Origin: Epiperipatus broadwayi
Lineage: Eukaryota; Onychophora; Udeonychophora; Euonychophora; Peripatidae
DNA: 64,000 bases
Reading direction: 5' to 3'
NCBI GenBank assembly: GCA_028023455.1
Contig: JAQFVV010006471.1
Span: 310,001-374,000, forward strand
The notes under the pieces are model-generated. The model searched no databases. It was given only the letters and a program-made list of their open reading frames with translations, and was not told the origin of the DNA. Positions 14,700 to 27,814 of this stretch are shown in pieces. The number at the start of each line of letters is the position of its first letter. The stretch's first letter is position 1. The translations under genes were made by a program, and so were the position numbers.

Positions 14700-16685
14700 A
14701 GACATTTTGAACACCTGAACATTCTTGCAAAAACAACATCACCACCTATTAAAAATTGTAAATATTGTAGAAATGAAGTGTGACTATATATGTATCACTG
14801 ATATTAAAAAAACATTTATTCTTTAAAATCAAATTAGTCATAATTAATTCATGTAAATAGAAAATTCTGACTATTTCTATGTGGATGTTTAGGTATTTCA
14901 AATTTCCATCTCATCTGAGAAGCTTAGGTTTATGATGAAAAATGGATGTATAGTGGGAGAGATTGGTCTCGCACATTTTTCATTAGATAATAACTCAGTA
15001 ATTTTAATAAGTTTTCGTCGATTGTGCATCTAATCTGAAATATTTAATTGGTTACACATATTTATTCTGTTTGCTGTTCAATTAATCATACATAAATCTC
15101 ATTGACTAAAATATTTTATTCTAAATATAAAACTTTACTTGTAAGTTAAATCAAAGATATAAGCTGGCAATATTACAATAAAAGATTATAATATACATAT
15201 ATTATTGTCTCTTGATTAAAGTATGTGTGGATTTTGTTTGCTTTAGAAGATCGGATTGATACTCATTGTGAACGATTGCCGATAAAAAAGGAAAGTTTTA
15301 AACATAGAATATATGATGATTAATTTACATATATGTCCTGTGTGGTTTAAGTCGATAAATTATCAATCGCTGGAGCATAATGATCTCCAATCGATTCCAG
15401 TTCTGGCATCTCCGACACTCTGACTTTATAAATTTCCGACCATTAAAGCCCTTAATTACTTACAAATTTCCGACCATTAAAGCTCTTAATTCCTTATTTT
15501 ATTTTAATTTAAATATAGAAATAAAAGGAAATGATGGTTTAATGCGACAAATAAAGTGATTCAATAACTTTGGAAAAAATATTAAATATTAAATACAAAC
15601 AATATAAAACAATTTTATATAGCAGTTCGGAAAATGGGAAAACCTGAAAATACTATGTTTAAATATGAATTATTAACATAAATTGATTTAAAGTTAATAA
15701 GTTAAATGTAAATGCTAAGTATTGAAAATTATAGACAAATTTTGTTATATAAAATATAAATGATAAAATAAATGTTAGATATTTTTAATACATAATAAAC
15801 TTTTACTATATAAATTTATAAGAAGTTAAAGATAAAGAAAAATAATTATATTTAAGGACTTTGTTAAATAGAAAAATAATTTTAGTAATGAATAAGCAGC
15901 TTAGAGAGACTTAACCTGTTTACAAAATAGGAGATTAAAAGGCAGCTGACATATAATGATAACAGTGAGATAACTCTGATAGAAAAGTATTTAAATCATT
16001 TTCTATAAAATAAAACTAAGTAATGCTTGACAAATGATATCAAATGAACCCACGTAATGTTAATTGAAAAATACTTAGAGATAAAATTATCTTGCAATAA
16101 AGAAAAAAAATTAACATTATTAACAAATTAGAATTAACCATGAACTATTTACCAATGCAGAACTGCAGTCCATCCCCTATCATTACGTATTGTATATTTT
16201 GTGAACAGCTATCAAACGTCTAAATCTTCATGCTCAGTCACTCAGAAGATAGTTATTGATTTACATCCACTCTTAACAGCGTGTGAAAGGGGTAATAATT
16301 ATTTGAAGTTTTTGTTTTTGGTATTTGTTAATAGTTCTAGCTGCAATATCCCTTTATTATAACTACTCATCAAAGCAATAACTCAGATCATTCACTCTCA
16401 CTTTACATGCTTTCCACAAACAATGTTCTCATCAAATGATCTACTGGTATTCTTTTTTTTTTTATCAAAAGAGCATTATGGACTTTTAAATTTTGAATTT
16501 ACATTTTTACATCTTATGTTTTACAAAGTTTAATCAATGAAATTGCTAAGTGTATATGGATACATCTATGATAATCATGAGATTGAAACTACAGTGGGCT
16601 TCATCATCCTTGGTATAATTGTTTGAATTCACATTCTTAGTTCATATATCATAGAAAACTTAATTCATGATTCTATCAAGTATAC
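14700..16685. other. AT-rich region without recognisable gene
   Basis: No gene recognised. It contains a 34-bp tandem duplication at 15430-15497 (AATTTCCGACCATTAAAGC twice). The rest shows no motif, RNA gene or long repeat that I can support. Confidence 0.5.
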
Positions 16686-19086
16686 AGAAGCAGTCAGATC
16701 TGAGTTCGATCCTAGCTTCATGACATCTAGCCATAAGCCCACTTCAAACCCACAATACTAACCTTAAATTTCCGATGCAATGGGGCTTTATATGTTCAAT
16801 CCATGCTAATTTCCATAAAGAATAACTTATTTCATAAATGCATATTAAAATTAATTAGTTTCAGATTTAAATTGATCAATTCTATTAATAAATTTATGAT
16901 AGAATTATTCATGAATTTATATATTATAACTGCATGGATTGTGCTTATATATTTGTAAATATTTAAATATTATATAATTGTTTAAAAGTTTCATTGTGTC
17001 GGGAATGTTTGATTTTATTTTTAAATAATTTGTTAAAGTTTTATTGATTAAAAGCTACATTCTTTCGATAAGCTTTCAGATTTTCCCTTTCCAAAAACAA
17101 AGTTTTATTAATTAGGAAAAAAGATAAGGATTTCCTAATTAAAATCATTTTCTGATTTGAAGAATTCATTTTCTAATTAGAAAATGAATTCAAGTTAATG
17201 AGTTTGAAAGCCTTATCGAACGAATGTATCTAAAAACAACCAGTAAATATAAAAACATTGATAATGAAAGAAGCGCTAGCCTGAAGGCATCAGAGGACAG
17301 ATATATAGTACTGAAAAGTTTGAGAAAAAAAGCCATCTTTGTTGTAGAGAAGTGCAGTGAACTCTATGCATTTAAAAACCATAAATTTAAATAGTGTTTC
17401 TATTATGGTAAGGGGCTAAATGTCAGGAATCTGGCTATCAGTTTCTGAAGTCCCCTGAAAATCTTCAATGGAGCTGCTGAATCTTTTCCGGACCAATCAT
17501 GCTGCTAAAATCATGAAAATTCATTAAAATACTGTTCAAGTAATCGACCAAATTGTGCGTACATTTTTACCAACCTGGATGTGTAAACTAAGGAAATCAG
17601 CCCCAGAAGAAATGGGTAATATATTTTCATAATGAACCTTAAACTATCTGGCCAGTTTCCGAACTTTACTTTGCACTCCCTTTAGAGCTCTTTTATTCTT
17701 TAATGTAATAATCTTTATAAAGCCTTTTATTCATGCTACTGTAAATGTGTATCATAATTCTCTCAACCTCTAGTCTTTAAACTTTCTCTTTTCTTACTTG
17801 GTGGTTCATTTATTATATTATATATATATATATATATATGTGTGGGCTTTATTAATGTCGTTTATTTTTAATTATATGCCAATAATCTTTCGACTCGATG
17901 AGCTCCTTTGTTCTATTTGCCTCACGCAAATAATATAATATTAATTCTAATAGTAGTTCTCGCCCATTAGAACTATATTTATAAATCCTATCAATCATCG
18001 AGTCAAAAGAAATGATTACATGTTTACTATTTTTATAATTGATTAATAATAAATTATTAGCTCCGTTTCCAATCTATACCCCAGCTATTTTCTCGTGTTT
18101 ACCAATATGTATTTATTCATATATATATTCTTAAAATGTTTTCTGCAAAAGGGTCGATAAAGGAATCAACTAAATATACTCTAATTCAAATTTCAGTTAA
18201 TTGCTATTTAGATTCAGGAAGGGCACAATCATTGGGGCATAATTAATATGATTTGCAAATACTTTAAAATAGTTTCCGTTAAAAGCTTGTTTGACTTTAA
18301 TTAATTGATCAAGTCATCACGTAGAGCATTCTATATGGGTCTTAGTATTCAAATGATGACTATCAAGTCATCATCTTCGAACGTTGCTGACGTAGGGCAA
18401 TCTTCCGCTCCATTAGGCTGGTCGGTGATATGTTCTATCATTTTAAATTATCGAGGAAGAAATCACTTCTTCTCCTGTTCATGTTAGTCAAAGGGCATAA
18501 GACTTGTCAGATGCAAGCCACCATAGGACTTCGATTATCGACTAGCCATTATCTTTCAATTTCACTTTATAGCTCATAATTCGTCAGTACTGTTACCTCT
18601 CTGTTTCAGTAAAGCCCACTCTGATGCTCGAAATTCGTGATGAAGTGATTCAAATTAAAGTCCAACAAATTCTCTGTTATATCTCAAAATAAGTTTTCTA
18701 ATAAAGATTAAAAGTTATGCCCTAAAATATGTATCTCGCTCTTCATGAATGGATTTGTGAATGGGAAAATAAATATCACATTCTTTCATATAAAATTAGA
18801 GTAATAATTTCCTTTACTAGTGAATACCTTTATCTGCCTTTATTTTCTTGTTTGGGGCATAGACATAGACTTTCAAATATTGTGTAATATTCATTGGCAT
18901 ATAATAAGGACCGCCACTTGTATTATAATTATAAACTTTGTTTAAGGACCAGAATTAATTAATTTAATCTTTATTTAAAATTCAAACCAAACAAATTATT
19001 ATTATTAAATATTTTCTAAACACACTTGGTTTCTTAGTTCTTAATTCTTTTATAATTATTTTAATGTTAATACTCGCTGTCTGTGT
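16686..19086 (+). repeat. LTR 1 of gag-only element (2.4 kb)
   Basis: This is a direct repeat of 20824-23198 with only scattered substitutions and small indels. The start is set by homology with AATGAAGCAGTC at the second LTR (TGAAGCA, here AGAAGCA), and the end by the PBS that follows. It includes a nested hairpin (17056-17228) and an open frame at 18305-18487 that is also open in LTR 2 but matches nothing known. Confidence 0.85.
17056..17228. repeat. Nested hairpin inside LTR with 30-bp perfect palindrome
   Basis: TACATTCTTTCGATAAGCTT near 17056 is repeated inverted near 17208-17228, giving ~23-bp arms around a ~125-bp core. Inside it, 17162-17191 is a perfect 30-base palindrome (GAATTCATTTTCTAA and its complement). 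The same structure is present in LTR 2 (palindrome at 21305-21334), so it predates LTR duplication or is part of the LTR. Confidence 0.8.
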
Positions 19087-19099
19087 TGGCAACCCGAAC
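19087..19099 (+). promoter_or_regulatory. Primer binding site of gag-only element
   Basis: TGGCAACCCGAAC directly follows LTR 1. The TGG start and the position immediately 3' of the LTR are the standard arrangement for tRNA-primed minus-strand synthesis. The same 13-mer follows LTR 2 at 23199. Confidence 0.75.
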
Positions 19100-19430
19100 A
19101 TATACATATGATTCGATTTAAAATTATTTTAGTCATTTATTATCAGATATTAATGTTAGTTCAGGGGTCTCTGATCCTCATCAACCATTGAGCTAGTTTC
19201 TTGGTGCATAGCACTGTGCTGTTGATTTAGATTTCTACTAATCTGAGCTGTTGAGTTGGGTTTGAATTCAGTTTTGGTTCAGCTGAGTTTGGATCCAACT
19301 TGCAGTTCTTTTGCTGGGTTTTTCAACTGGTTCGTGGTTATGTACTCAAGAAAAAAAATTATTATTTAAGTATACAGAGAGTGCCATAAGTTTGATTCAC
19401 AATGTTTATTATTTTTATTCACTTTCAAAG

Positions 19431-20537
19431 ATGGAAGAACAATTAGATAAAGGATTGACTGATGATAGTGATGCACCTTCAACCACCTCCAGTGAACAAG
19501 AGATCACTTTTAAATATCAGATCAACAGGAAAAAGTGCAATAAATCATAGCAGAAAGATGGCTAAAAACGATCACAATGATCGAGAGACCTTGCATATGA
19601 TCTTCAGAGAAATGAGAGAATACAGGAAGTTGATGCTGCTGATGATGGGAAGGACTCTAAGGCTTGAGGAAAAACGAGGCATCCAAAGCACCTCAAACCC
19701 AGAGATTGTAAAGCATCATACAGCAATAGACACTTATAAGGCTCCAAGAAGAGATGAAGATGATCAGACCACACCAAAGAAGTTGTGGATAGTAAAGAAG
19801 ATAACAGTGGAGAATATGAGTCAAACCAAGAAATGGTTGCAAAAGCTGATTTAAATACAGACAGGGGAAAAATGTTCAGACCACTAGTAAAATAAAACTA
19901 AAAATACAAATGGAATGGACAATAAATCCCGAAATGAGTCTAAGGAATTTGCAGAGACCATCCCTTATATCCTCTGTAGGAATTCAAATTTTTAGGGGTA
20001 ACCCAGGAGAAAAGCCCATAGATCATCTAGACAGCATTAAAGAATTTTTCTGTCTGAACTCTATAGCAGAAAAGGAAAAGGTTATCCTAGCCAGCCACTA
20101 CTTAAGAGAAGCTGCCAAGGCATGGTGGAAGCTATTCAAAAACCACCTACCACAATCCAAGGATATGAAAAGGCCATTTAAAAAAATATTGGAGTGAAGA
20201 AAGGCAGGAGGGCATTTTGCATAGACTGAACACTCAGAAGTATCAAGAAAACTGCAGACAGGGATATGCAGCCTACTTCATCTAGCAAGTAACCACATTC
20301 AAATCCCTAACAGCCTTCAAATATGAGGACCAACACATCATCTGGACGATCAGACATCATTTATCCGCATGGATCCAAAGAATCATGCTTGGGATGTGCC
20401 CTATGTCAATAGAAAAGATCATAGACTTTTTGACTGCAATAGACTATGGGAACTTGACACTAACCAGAAAAAACCAAGACTATGACCATTATCAAAAGTT
20501 AAAACCATATGTGCCATGTGATCCAGGGAAACAATAA
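19431..20537 (+). pseudogene. Ty3/gypsy-type Gag (capsid) relic
   Basis: Gag forms the particle in which retrotransposon RNA is reverse transcribed. The likely start is ATGGAAGAACAATTAG at 19431, giving an acidic N-terminus (LTDDSDAPSTTSSEQE). A frameshift near 19500 leads into an EMREYRKLMLLMM segment (to 19854). The capsid core lies at 19910-20197 with FRGNPGEKPIDHLDSIKEFF and LASHYLREAAKAWW, the conserved gag 'Y-L-A-W' block. A further shift near 20170 continues to a stop at 20537 through YWSEERQEG, an internal TAG at 20281-20283, and LGMCPMSIEKIIDFL. No CCHC zinc knuckle is visible. The order of motifs and many residues match the minus-strand gag at 32880-33825. It is inactive as read, with two frameshifts and one stop. 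Confidence 0.85.
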
Positions 20538-20810
20538 GACAAACATTAAATGACAGATATATATACAGACGACCGACTGACACAACAATAGGGAAAATGA
20601 GACTTGATTATCGGACCGATTTATTATAAGCTTATTATAAGCTAGATAATATTTTTAAAAAATGATCGCAGTGAGACATGTATAATTTTGTAGTTTGTAC
20701 AGATGACATTATTCACACTCATGCTGTTCTCCCAGAGTCTAACAACTAGTCGAGTATACTTATGCGAATGTATCATGCATAAGTAAAGAGATTTTTTTTT
20801 TTTTTTTTTA

Positions 20811-20823
20811 AAGTGAAAAGAAA
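20811..20823 (+). promoter_or_regulatory. Polypurine tract before LTR 2
   Basis: AAAGTGAAAAGAAA lies immediately before the TGAAGCA start of LTR 2, after a T-run. Ty3/gypsy elements prime plus-strand DNA from such a tract. Confidence 0.55.
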
Positions 20824-23198
20824 TGAAGCAGTCGGATCTGAGTTTGATCCTAACTTCATGACATCTAGCCGTAAGCCCACTTCAAACCCACAATACTAAC
20901 CTTAAATTTCCAATGCAATGGGGCTTCATACGTTCAATCCGGGCTAATTTCCATAAAGAATAACTTATTTCATAAATACGTATTAAAATTAATTAGTTTC
21001 AGATTTAAATTGATCAATTCTATTAATAAATTCATGATAGAATTATTCATGAATTTATATATTATGACTGCATGGATTGTGCTTATATATTTGTAAATAT
21101 TTAAATATATATAATTGTTTAAAAGTTTCATTGCATCGGGAATGTTTAATTTTATTTTTAAATAATTTGTTAAAGTTTTATTGATTAAAAGCTACATTCT
21201 TTCGATAAGCTTTCAGATTTTCCCTTTCCAAAAACAACAGTTAAAGTTTCATTAATTAAAAAAAAGATAAGGATTTCCTAATTAAAATCATTTTCTGATT
21301 TTAAGAATTCATTTTCTAATTAGAAAATGAATTCAAGTTAATGAGTTTGAAAGCCTTATCGAAGGAATATATCTAAAAACAACCAGTAAATCTAAAAACA
21401 TTGATAATGAAAGAAGCGCTAGCCTGTAGGCATCAGAGGACAGATATATAGCACTGAAAAGTTTGAGAAAAAAAGCCATCTTTGTTGTAGAGAAGTGCAG
21501 TGAACTCTATGCATTTAAAAATCATAAATAGTGTTCCTATCATGGTAAGGTGCTAAACATCAGGAATCTGGCTATCAATTCCTGAAGTCTCCTGAAAATC
21601 TTCAATGGAGCTGCTGAATCTTTTCTGGACCAATCATGCTGCTAAAATCTTGAAAATTCATTAAAATACTGTCCAAGTAATCGACCAAATGGTTCCTACA
21701 TTTTTACCAACCTGGATGTGTAAACTAAGGAAATTAGCCCCGGAAGAAATGGGTAATATATTTTCATATTGAACCTTAAACTATCTGGCCAGTTTCCGAA
21801 CTTTACTTTGCACTCCCTTTAGAGCTCTTTTATTCTTTAATGTAATAATCTTTATGAAACCTTTTATTCATGCTACTTTAAATGTATATTGTAATTCTCT
21901 CAACCTCTAGTCTTTAAACTTTCTCTTTTCTTACTTGGCGGTTCATTTATTATATTATATATATATATTTATGTGCTTTATTAATGTTGTTTATTTTTAA
22001 TTATATGCCAATAATCTTTCAACTCGATGAGCTCCTTTGTTCTATTTGCCTCACGCAAATAATATAATATTAATTCTAATAGTAGTTCTCACCCATTAGA
22101 ACTAAATTTATAAGTTCTATCAATCATAGAGTCGAAAGAAATTATTACATGTTTACTATATTTATAATTGGCTAATAATAAATTATTAGCTCCGTTTCCA
22201 ATCTATACCCCAGCTATTTTCTCGTGTTTACCAATATGTATTTATTCATATATATAACCTTAAAATGTTTTCTGCAAAAGGGTCGATAAAGAAATCAACT
22301 AAATATACTCTAATTCAAATTTCAGTTAATTGCTATTTAGATTCAGGAAGGGCATGATGATTGGGGCATAATTAATATGATTTGCAAATACTTTAAAATA
22401 GTTTTCATTAAAAGTCTGTTTGACTTTAATTAATTGATCAAGTCATCATGTAGAGCATTCTATATGGGTTTTAGTCTTCAAACGATGACTTTTATGTCAT
22501 CATCTTCGAACATTGCTGATGTAGGGCAATCTTCAGCTCCGTTAGGCTGGTCGGTGATAATTTCTGTCATTTTAAATTATCGAGGAAGAAAGCATTTCAT
22601 CTCCTGTTCATATTAGTCAAAGGGCATAAGACTTGTCAGATGAAAGCCGCCATAGGACTTCGATTATCGACTAGCCATCGTCTTTCAATTTCACTTTATA
22701 GCTCATAATTCATCAGCACCATTACCTCTCTGCTCCAGTAAAGCCCGCTCTGATGCTCTTATTTCGTGATGAAGTGAGTTAAATTAAAGTTTAACAAATT
22801 CTCTGTCATATCTCAAAATAAGTTTTCTAATAAAGATTAAAAGTTATGCCCTAAAATACGTATCTTGCTCTTCGTGAATGGATTTGCGGATGTGAAAATA
22901 AATATCACATTCTTTCGTATAAAATTAGAGTAATAATTTCCTTTACTAATGAATATCTTTATCTGCCTTTATTTTCTTGTTGGGGGCATAGACATAGACT
23001 TTCAAATATTGTGTAATATTCATTGGCATATAATAAGGACCACCACTCGTATTATAATTATAAACTTTGTTTAAGGACCAGAATTAAGTAATTTAATCTT
23101 TATTTAAAATTCAAACCAAACAAATTATTATTATATATTTTCAAAACACACTTGGTTTCTTTTTTTTTTAATTCTTTTATAATTATTTTAATGTTTGG
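20824..23198 (+). repeat. LTR 2 of gag-only element (2.4 kb)
   Basis: Direct repeat of 16686-19086, starting TGAAGCAGTCGGATCTGAG and ending just before the second PBS; the end is slightly shortened relative to LTR 1. The start resembles the minus-strand LTR start of the 26886-38986 element (TGAAGCAATGGATCTGAAG), which suggests a related family. Confidence 0.85.
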
Positions 23199-23443
23199 TG
23201 GCAACCCGAACATATACATATGATTCAATTTAAAATTATTTTAGTCATTTATTTTCAGATATTAATGTCAGTTCAGGGGTCTCTGATCCTCATCAACTGT
23301 TGAGCTAGTTTCTTGGTGCATAACACTGTGCCATCGATTTAGATTTCTACCAATCTGAGCTGTTGAGTTGAGTTTGAATTCAGTTTTGGTTCAGCTGAGT
23401 TTGGATCCGACTTGCAGTTCATTTGGTGGGTTTTTCTACTGGT
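23199..23443 (+). repeat. Second PBS and leader after LTR 2
   Basis: TGGCAACCCGAAC (23199-23211) and the following ~230 bases repeat 19087-19331 closely, up to GTTTTTCTACTGGT. Beyond 23443 the homology ends abruptly before gag, so the second unit of the array is truncated here. Confidence 0.8.
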
Positions 23444-23639
23444 ACAATATATCAATAAATATACAATAACCTCAGAGATATTTAAACCACAATTGCAACA
23501 AAACCTCTGTCTCATCCCACAGGCCTCCATGACTACTAGTAGTCACAATAACTTACTTTACTGTGTACCTTTGAGGCACTGTTGTCATACTTGAAAATAT
23601 TATTAATCAATAAATTTAGAATAACTTAGATTCTTAACC

Positions 23640-26160
23640 TTCGATTTGCTCAATGGCCTGAATGTTCAAACTGGAAGTATCAGTGAAAATGCTTGCCCAA
23701 ATGTCACACCAATGTCTGGCACTATTGATATGCCAACTGTCCAGGCTTTTCTCTGCATTGATGTGGACTAATGTATCACACCAGGAATAATGGCATGCTG
23801 TGGAGTTCCTTCTATAAATGCCTTTTCCCTAATTAAGATTCTAAGATAATTCTGCATTTCACATTTAATTTCTTCTTCTGTTAATCACTTAGAGATGATG
23901 AGGCAAAGCCACACTTCATATCAGTTCTGCCCTCATCTATCCTTATATTTGTCACAGATGATAAGGCTTCTATCTTCATCAAAGTAAGCACTGCTTTTTG
24001 TCATGACTTTATCATTAGAATCTGTTGTTTCTATATTGTCCTGTATCATTTCAAGATTATCAGTTTGACTAATTTTCTGTTCTACATCTTTGTCTTGATA
24101 ATATCTGTCACTTTGCATTTCCTTATCCTCCAGCACCTTTAAAATATCCTGTTTGCACACGTCTATCTCATGATTATATTTTCCTGATTTTCATTGATCT
24201 TATCAGCAGAGTTTAATAATTGAGGCAAAACTAGCATCAGTTCATGATTAGCTAATTTTAAATTCTGTCCCTTAATTTTTGAATTACATTGATCATTTTC
24301 TGGACAACTTTTATCTGAGTCTGAGATTGCATCTGAATGGAAGGATGGGGAGCTTTTAGATTCTCTTTCCCACTTTATTGATTTCCTTTTGTTCAGGACA
24401 CAACAAGGCAGACTCTTCAGTATATGATGAAACAGTTTCAGTCCCAGGAGAAATCTGTCTGGTTTCTTGAATTTCCAGATCTGAACTTAAGCAGTCGCTG
24501 AAGTTTTTATTAAACCAGTTTGGTTTGATAACAGGAGATTAGTTGTTTAAAGTTGTGTATATTTTGGAGTTTGCAAATCTGACATCTTTTTAAGTTCTGA
24601 TTGATCTGACATAAGTAGGTCATCTGATTGTGATTGTTGTGCATCTTCATGAGAGTATAAAGTAGCATGCTTAATCATTGAAGCAGATCCATCACATTGG
24701 TGGAATTTTAATCTTCTAAGATTGCAATGATACCTAACCTCCCAGGGCAATCTTTCACCAAATGTATATGCAACTGGCAAAAAACACTGTGGCAGTATGC
24801 CCTGAAATCAAATTATCAGCAGGTCAGATTTGGCACAGTGAATTGTAGGAATAACCAATGTAGATATTTCTTAGGGTAGAGCCAATTGAAAAAATAGCAG
24901 AGTTCATTAAGACAAGCATTTGAGATCTTCTTTCAAGGATATAATTAAATCTTGTGACTTTGTGATAGTTTTAGCAGTTTTTGTAAATCAGCTTTTCCAA
25001 AATTCCAGTAACAGTTTCTGATATGATCAGACAATGTGATCGGTCTGTTCATATCAACTGTAACCACAATCAAGCCATTCAGAAATTTCAGGGGATTTTG
25101 CACAATTTTCTTCATGACATTCGATTTAGATGTATCTAGTGTTAGAGTGCTGAAGTAATTTATGTATATGTATTCACAAACTCTTAGATGTAATCACTTT
25201 GCACAGACCATCAGTGGTAAATGTAAATAGGTTTGTTTAATTATTTGTAACTGCAAGAATTATCATTTTCTCACTATAATAGTTCAAAAACGATCTATGT
25301 AACTGATCAAGAATGGTAGCATTAAAATATAAGATTAAATTGTTGATTTCAGTCTGATTCAGGCTTGTAAAAGGCATATACTCTTTAATATCTTATGCAG
25401 CTCTTCTGTTTCATCACCATCAAATAAGTTAAATGAATCACTATCTGTATGATATTTATTTATAGGCTGCAAACTAGGTTTGTTAGGTGAAGATTGGACT
25501 ATTTTAGCATAGAATGTTTTGTGCACTTTGTCCTCATTTAAAATAGATTGTGTAGATACAGAAGCAGATTCATTGCAAGTTTCTTTGTTAGGAATATTGA
25601 GGTTTAAGCATGGTATCTTAATGTTATTACATTATTAACATTATCTTTTTGACTTTCTGGAAACTCTTCTATTTTAATGATTTTCTTTACCTATTTCAGA
25701 TCTAATAGAATTTTCTTCAAAATAAAAAACATTGGAATTTGTAGGATATTTATTGTATTTAAAATCTTTTTGATTAATATTTTTAGGGTGCCATTTGGAT
25801 TTTTTATTTCTTACTGTAGCTTTCATAGGCCTTCTATCATTAATAACATTATTAATGCTACTATTATTACCAATGCTATTATTTTAATGATGTCTGTAAA
25901 AGTTTTATGTTTTGTAGAAAAGAGTTCAGATTTAAAATTAATATTTATTACAGAAAGATCTTCATTAGGATTCACCTTTTCATTTAAAGAAATAAGTAAA
26001 AAAAATTTCTTACCATATATTATGAGTAAACTTGGCCTTTGATTAGCATTATCCATGGAGTCCATATTATTTGCTAACTCCTTGCTGCTTACAGTAGCAT
26101 CTTTAAAATACTCAGAGTTAAAATGACTATCAAAACTCATCTTTTGTAGTAACATTAGTA
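23640..26160 (-). pseudogene. LINE ORF1 (nucleic-acid-binding) relic
   Basis: A decayed ORF1 of a non-LTR element, probably Tx1/L1-like, which would bind LINE RNA. Reading the minus strand: a basic N-terminal stretch (25823-25600), then KIVQSSPNKPSLQP and a DGDETEELHKIL segment. Next comes a block with SLNQTEINNLILYFNATIL and MIILAVTNN (about 25390-25230), then FLNGLIVVTVDMNRP (about 25070). A zinc-knuckle-like block follows at about 24714-24650 (LPWEVRYHCNLRR, KFHQCDGSASMIKHAT), in which knuckle Cys and GH positions are substituted. An acidic hydrophilic tail follows (23933-24160). Frameshifts and stops are frequent. The same order of blocks occurs at 52200-53480. Clade assignment is tentative; the ORF1 role is inferred from the knuckle and the second copy's linkage to an endonuclease. 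Confidence 0.55.
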
Positions 26161-26260
26161 CAGGCTAAAATAAAATAAAACCTTTTGATTATGTGAAAAT
26201 AACCCAGAAATTTTGGAACATTAGTAACCCAGTAATTTTGGAACATTAAATAACAACTCT

Positions 26261-26312
26261 TTCTCTCTCTCTCTCTTTCTCTCTCTCCCTTTCTCTCTTT
26301 CCCTCCCTCCCT

Positions 26313-26362
<50 letters not shown>
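26261..26362. repeat. (CT)n polypyrimidine microsatellite
   Basis: About 100 bases of CT with scattered CCT and TTT interruptions. It is purine/pyrimidine-asymmetric DNA. Confidence 0.95.
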
Positions 26363-27725
26363 AGGTAATGTATTATAATGTGGTTTTAAACCATAAAATT
26401 ATTTTAATACATAGAAATAGTGATTTACTAAGAATAACATGTATGTTCTATTTGATCTAAATGTCAATTTTCCTGAATATGTGATCAAATCACTAGTTAA
26501 CATAAGAGATGATTTGTTTCCTATAGATAACTGTGCTATGATTATGTATTCTATTAAAAATTAATCTGTACCATATAAAATAGATCAATCTTCAACTCTA
26601 ACCTAACAGATTATTGAAGAAGAAAAAATAACAGAAAAAACTTGATCCATGCAAAAATAATTCAGAAGGAATCATTCAAATAATGAGTAATGAAAAAGTA
26701 TAGAGAAATAGTACTTTCAGCAAATTAAAAATATATATAAAAAATATATAAAAAAACTGGTAATTTTAGCAATATACACTCATATGTGCACATTTTTTTT
26801 ATTATTATATAATAATTCCAAATAATATAACACTAATTTAAAAATTAATATTTTAATGTATTACCTTTCATTTCTGTATTTATATTGTCACAGTCAGATG
26901 ATGTATGTTGGTTTAACCCAGTTCGAATACTAGGTGAAGTACCTCGAGGCCACCAATATGTGAGATATTAAATCAAGAATATTATGATCTCTGTAGGCTA
27001 ACTACGAGCCAACAACATTATCTGAGACACGCATAAACTATTTTTTCATCCGACCCAAACTTAGCATCAGAGAAGAGACATGGACGAAAACACCTATGGA
27101 GCTAAATAGTTAAATGTGCAAAAGTACTAAGAAATATGGGTTTTGCATACCTGGATCATTGAAAAGTAAAATAAAGCATTGGAATAAAATTAGAAAAATG
27201 CAAGCTTTTTAGTTAAATAAGATAATTTGATTAATCACTTTAAAAAGTTAGTAATGTTTTAAATGGCCTCCGCTATTCCCTTGAATTAATGAAAAACTAA
27301 TTAGACAATAAAAACAGATTAAATGATATAATGTTTTTGTGGTCTAAGTCTTTTCTTCCCAATTTTAATAAAATTATCAACTCGAATCTCTTTGATAAAG
27401 CACAATTAAAAAAATCTTTCGCAAAGCATTTTCTAATTGCTTTGCGTGAAAAAAAAGTTTAAAATTATTTAAGACATATACAGCTAAATCAGATATACAT
27501 AATAAGCTAATGGCAGACAAAAGAGGCATTATCGAGGATATCAAGTTGGCAAACAAAGGAAACTTACTCGTATTGAATTTAGAAACATAAATGAAATTGG
27601 AAAAAGATTTTACATGAAAAATTAACTTTTAAACTTAACCGCAATGGAATACAAAATATTTATACATGTTAGTAATGAAGAATAGTGAAGGAAAAAGGGT
27701 TAAATATATATAGATAGATGATCAT

Positions 27726-27728
<3 letters not shown>

Positions 27729-27797
<69 letters not shown>
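27729..27797. repeat. (TA)n array inside the 3' LTR
   Basis: About 34 TA units. The same array, expanded to ~90 bp with one T interruption, occurs at the homologous site in the other LTR (37614-37705). Confidence 0.95.
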
Positions 27798-27799
<2 letters not shown>

Positions 27800-27814
27800 A
27801 CTAGTCTAATAAAA

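Larger units (their letters stand above)
16686..23443 (+). mobile_element. Gag-only Ty3/gypsy-related LTR element, tandem fragment
   Basis: Structure from left to right: LTR (16686-19086), PBS, leader, gag relic, a purine-rich tract, second LTR (20824-23198), then a second PBS and ~230 bp of leader before homology stops near 23443. The interior between the LTRs is only ~1.7 kb and holds gag without any protease, RT, RNase H or integrase remnant. A non-autonomous element mobilised by pol from a relative would look like this. The presence of PBS plus leader after the second LTR shows the copy is part of a head-to-tail array (LTR-gag-LTR-leader), probably made by recombination between LTRs. Confidence 0.8.

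Noticed and set aside
14390-14722. 110-codon minus-strand open frame
   Set aside because: It is the shadow of the plus-strand RTE C-terminal relic, which has many ordered LINE motifs.
18305-22616. 60-codon frames starting MIKSS at 18305 and 22434
   Set aside because: They are open in both LTRs only because the LTRs are duplicates; no domain and no reason for an LTR to encode it.
24547-24780. Open frame considered as a host zinc-finger gene
   Set aside because: The Cys cluster and flanks fit a LINE ORF1 knuckle and recur, decayed, at 52.66 kb; the neighbouring frames are broken.
25677-26155. Opposing 121- and 110-codon open frames on both strands, one with a hydrophobic end
   Set aside because: AT-rich overlap without motif; the minus frame is at best the eroded N-terminus of the LINE ORF1.
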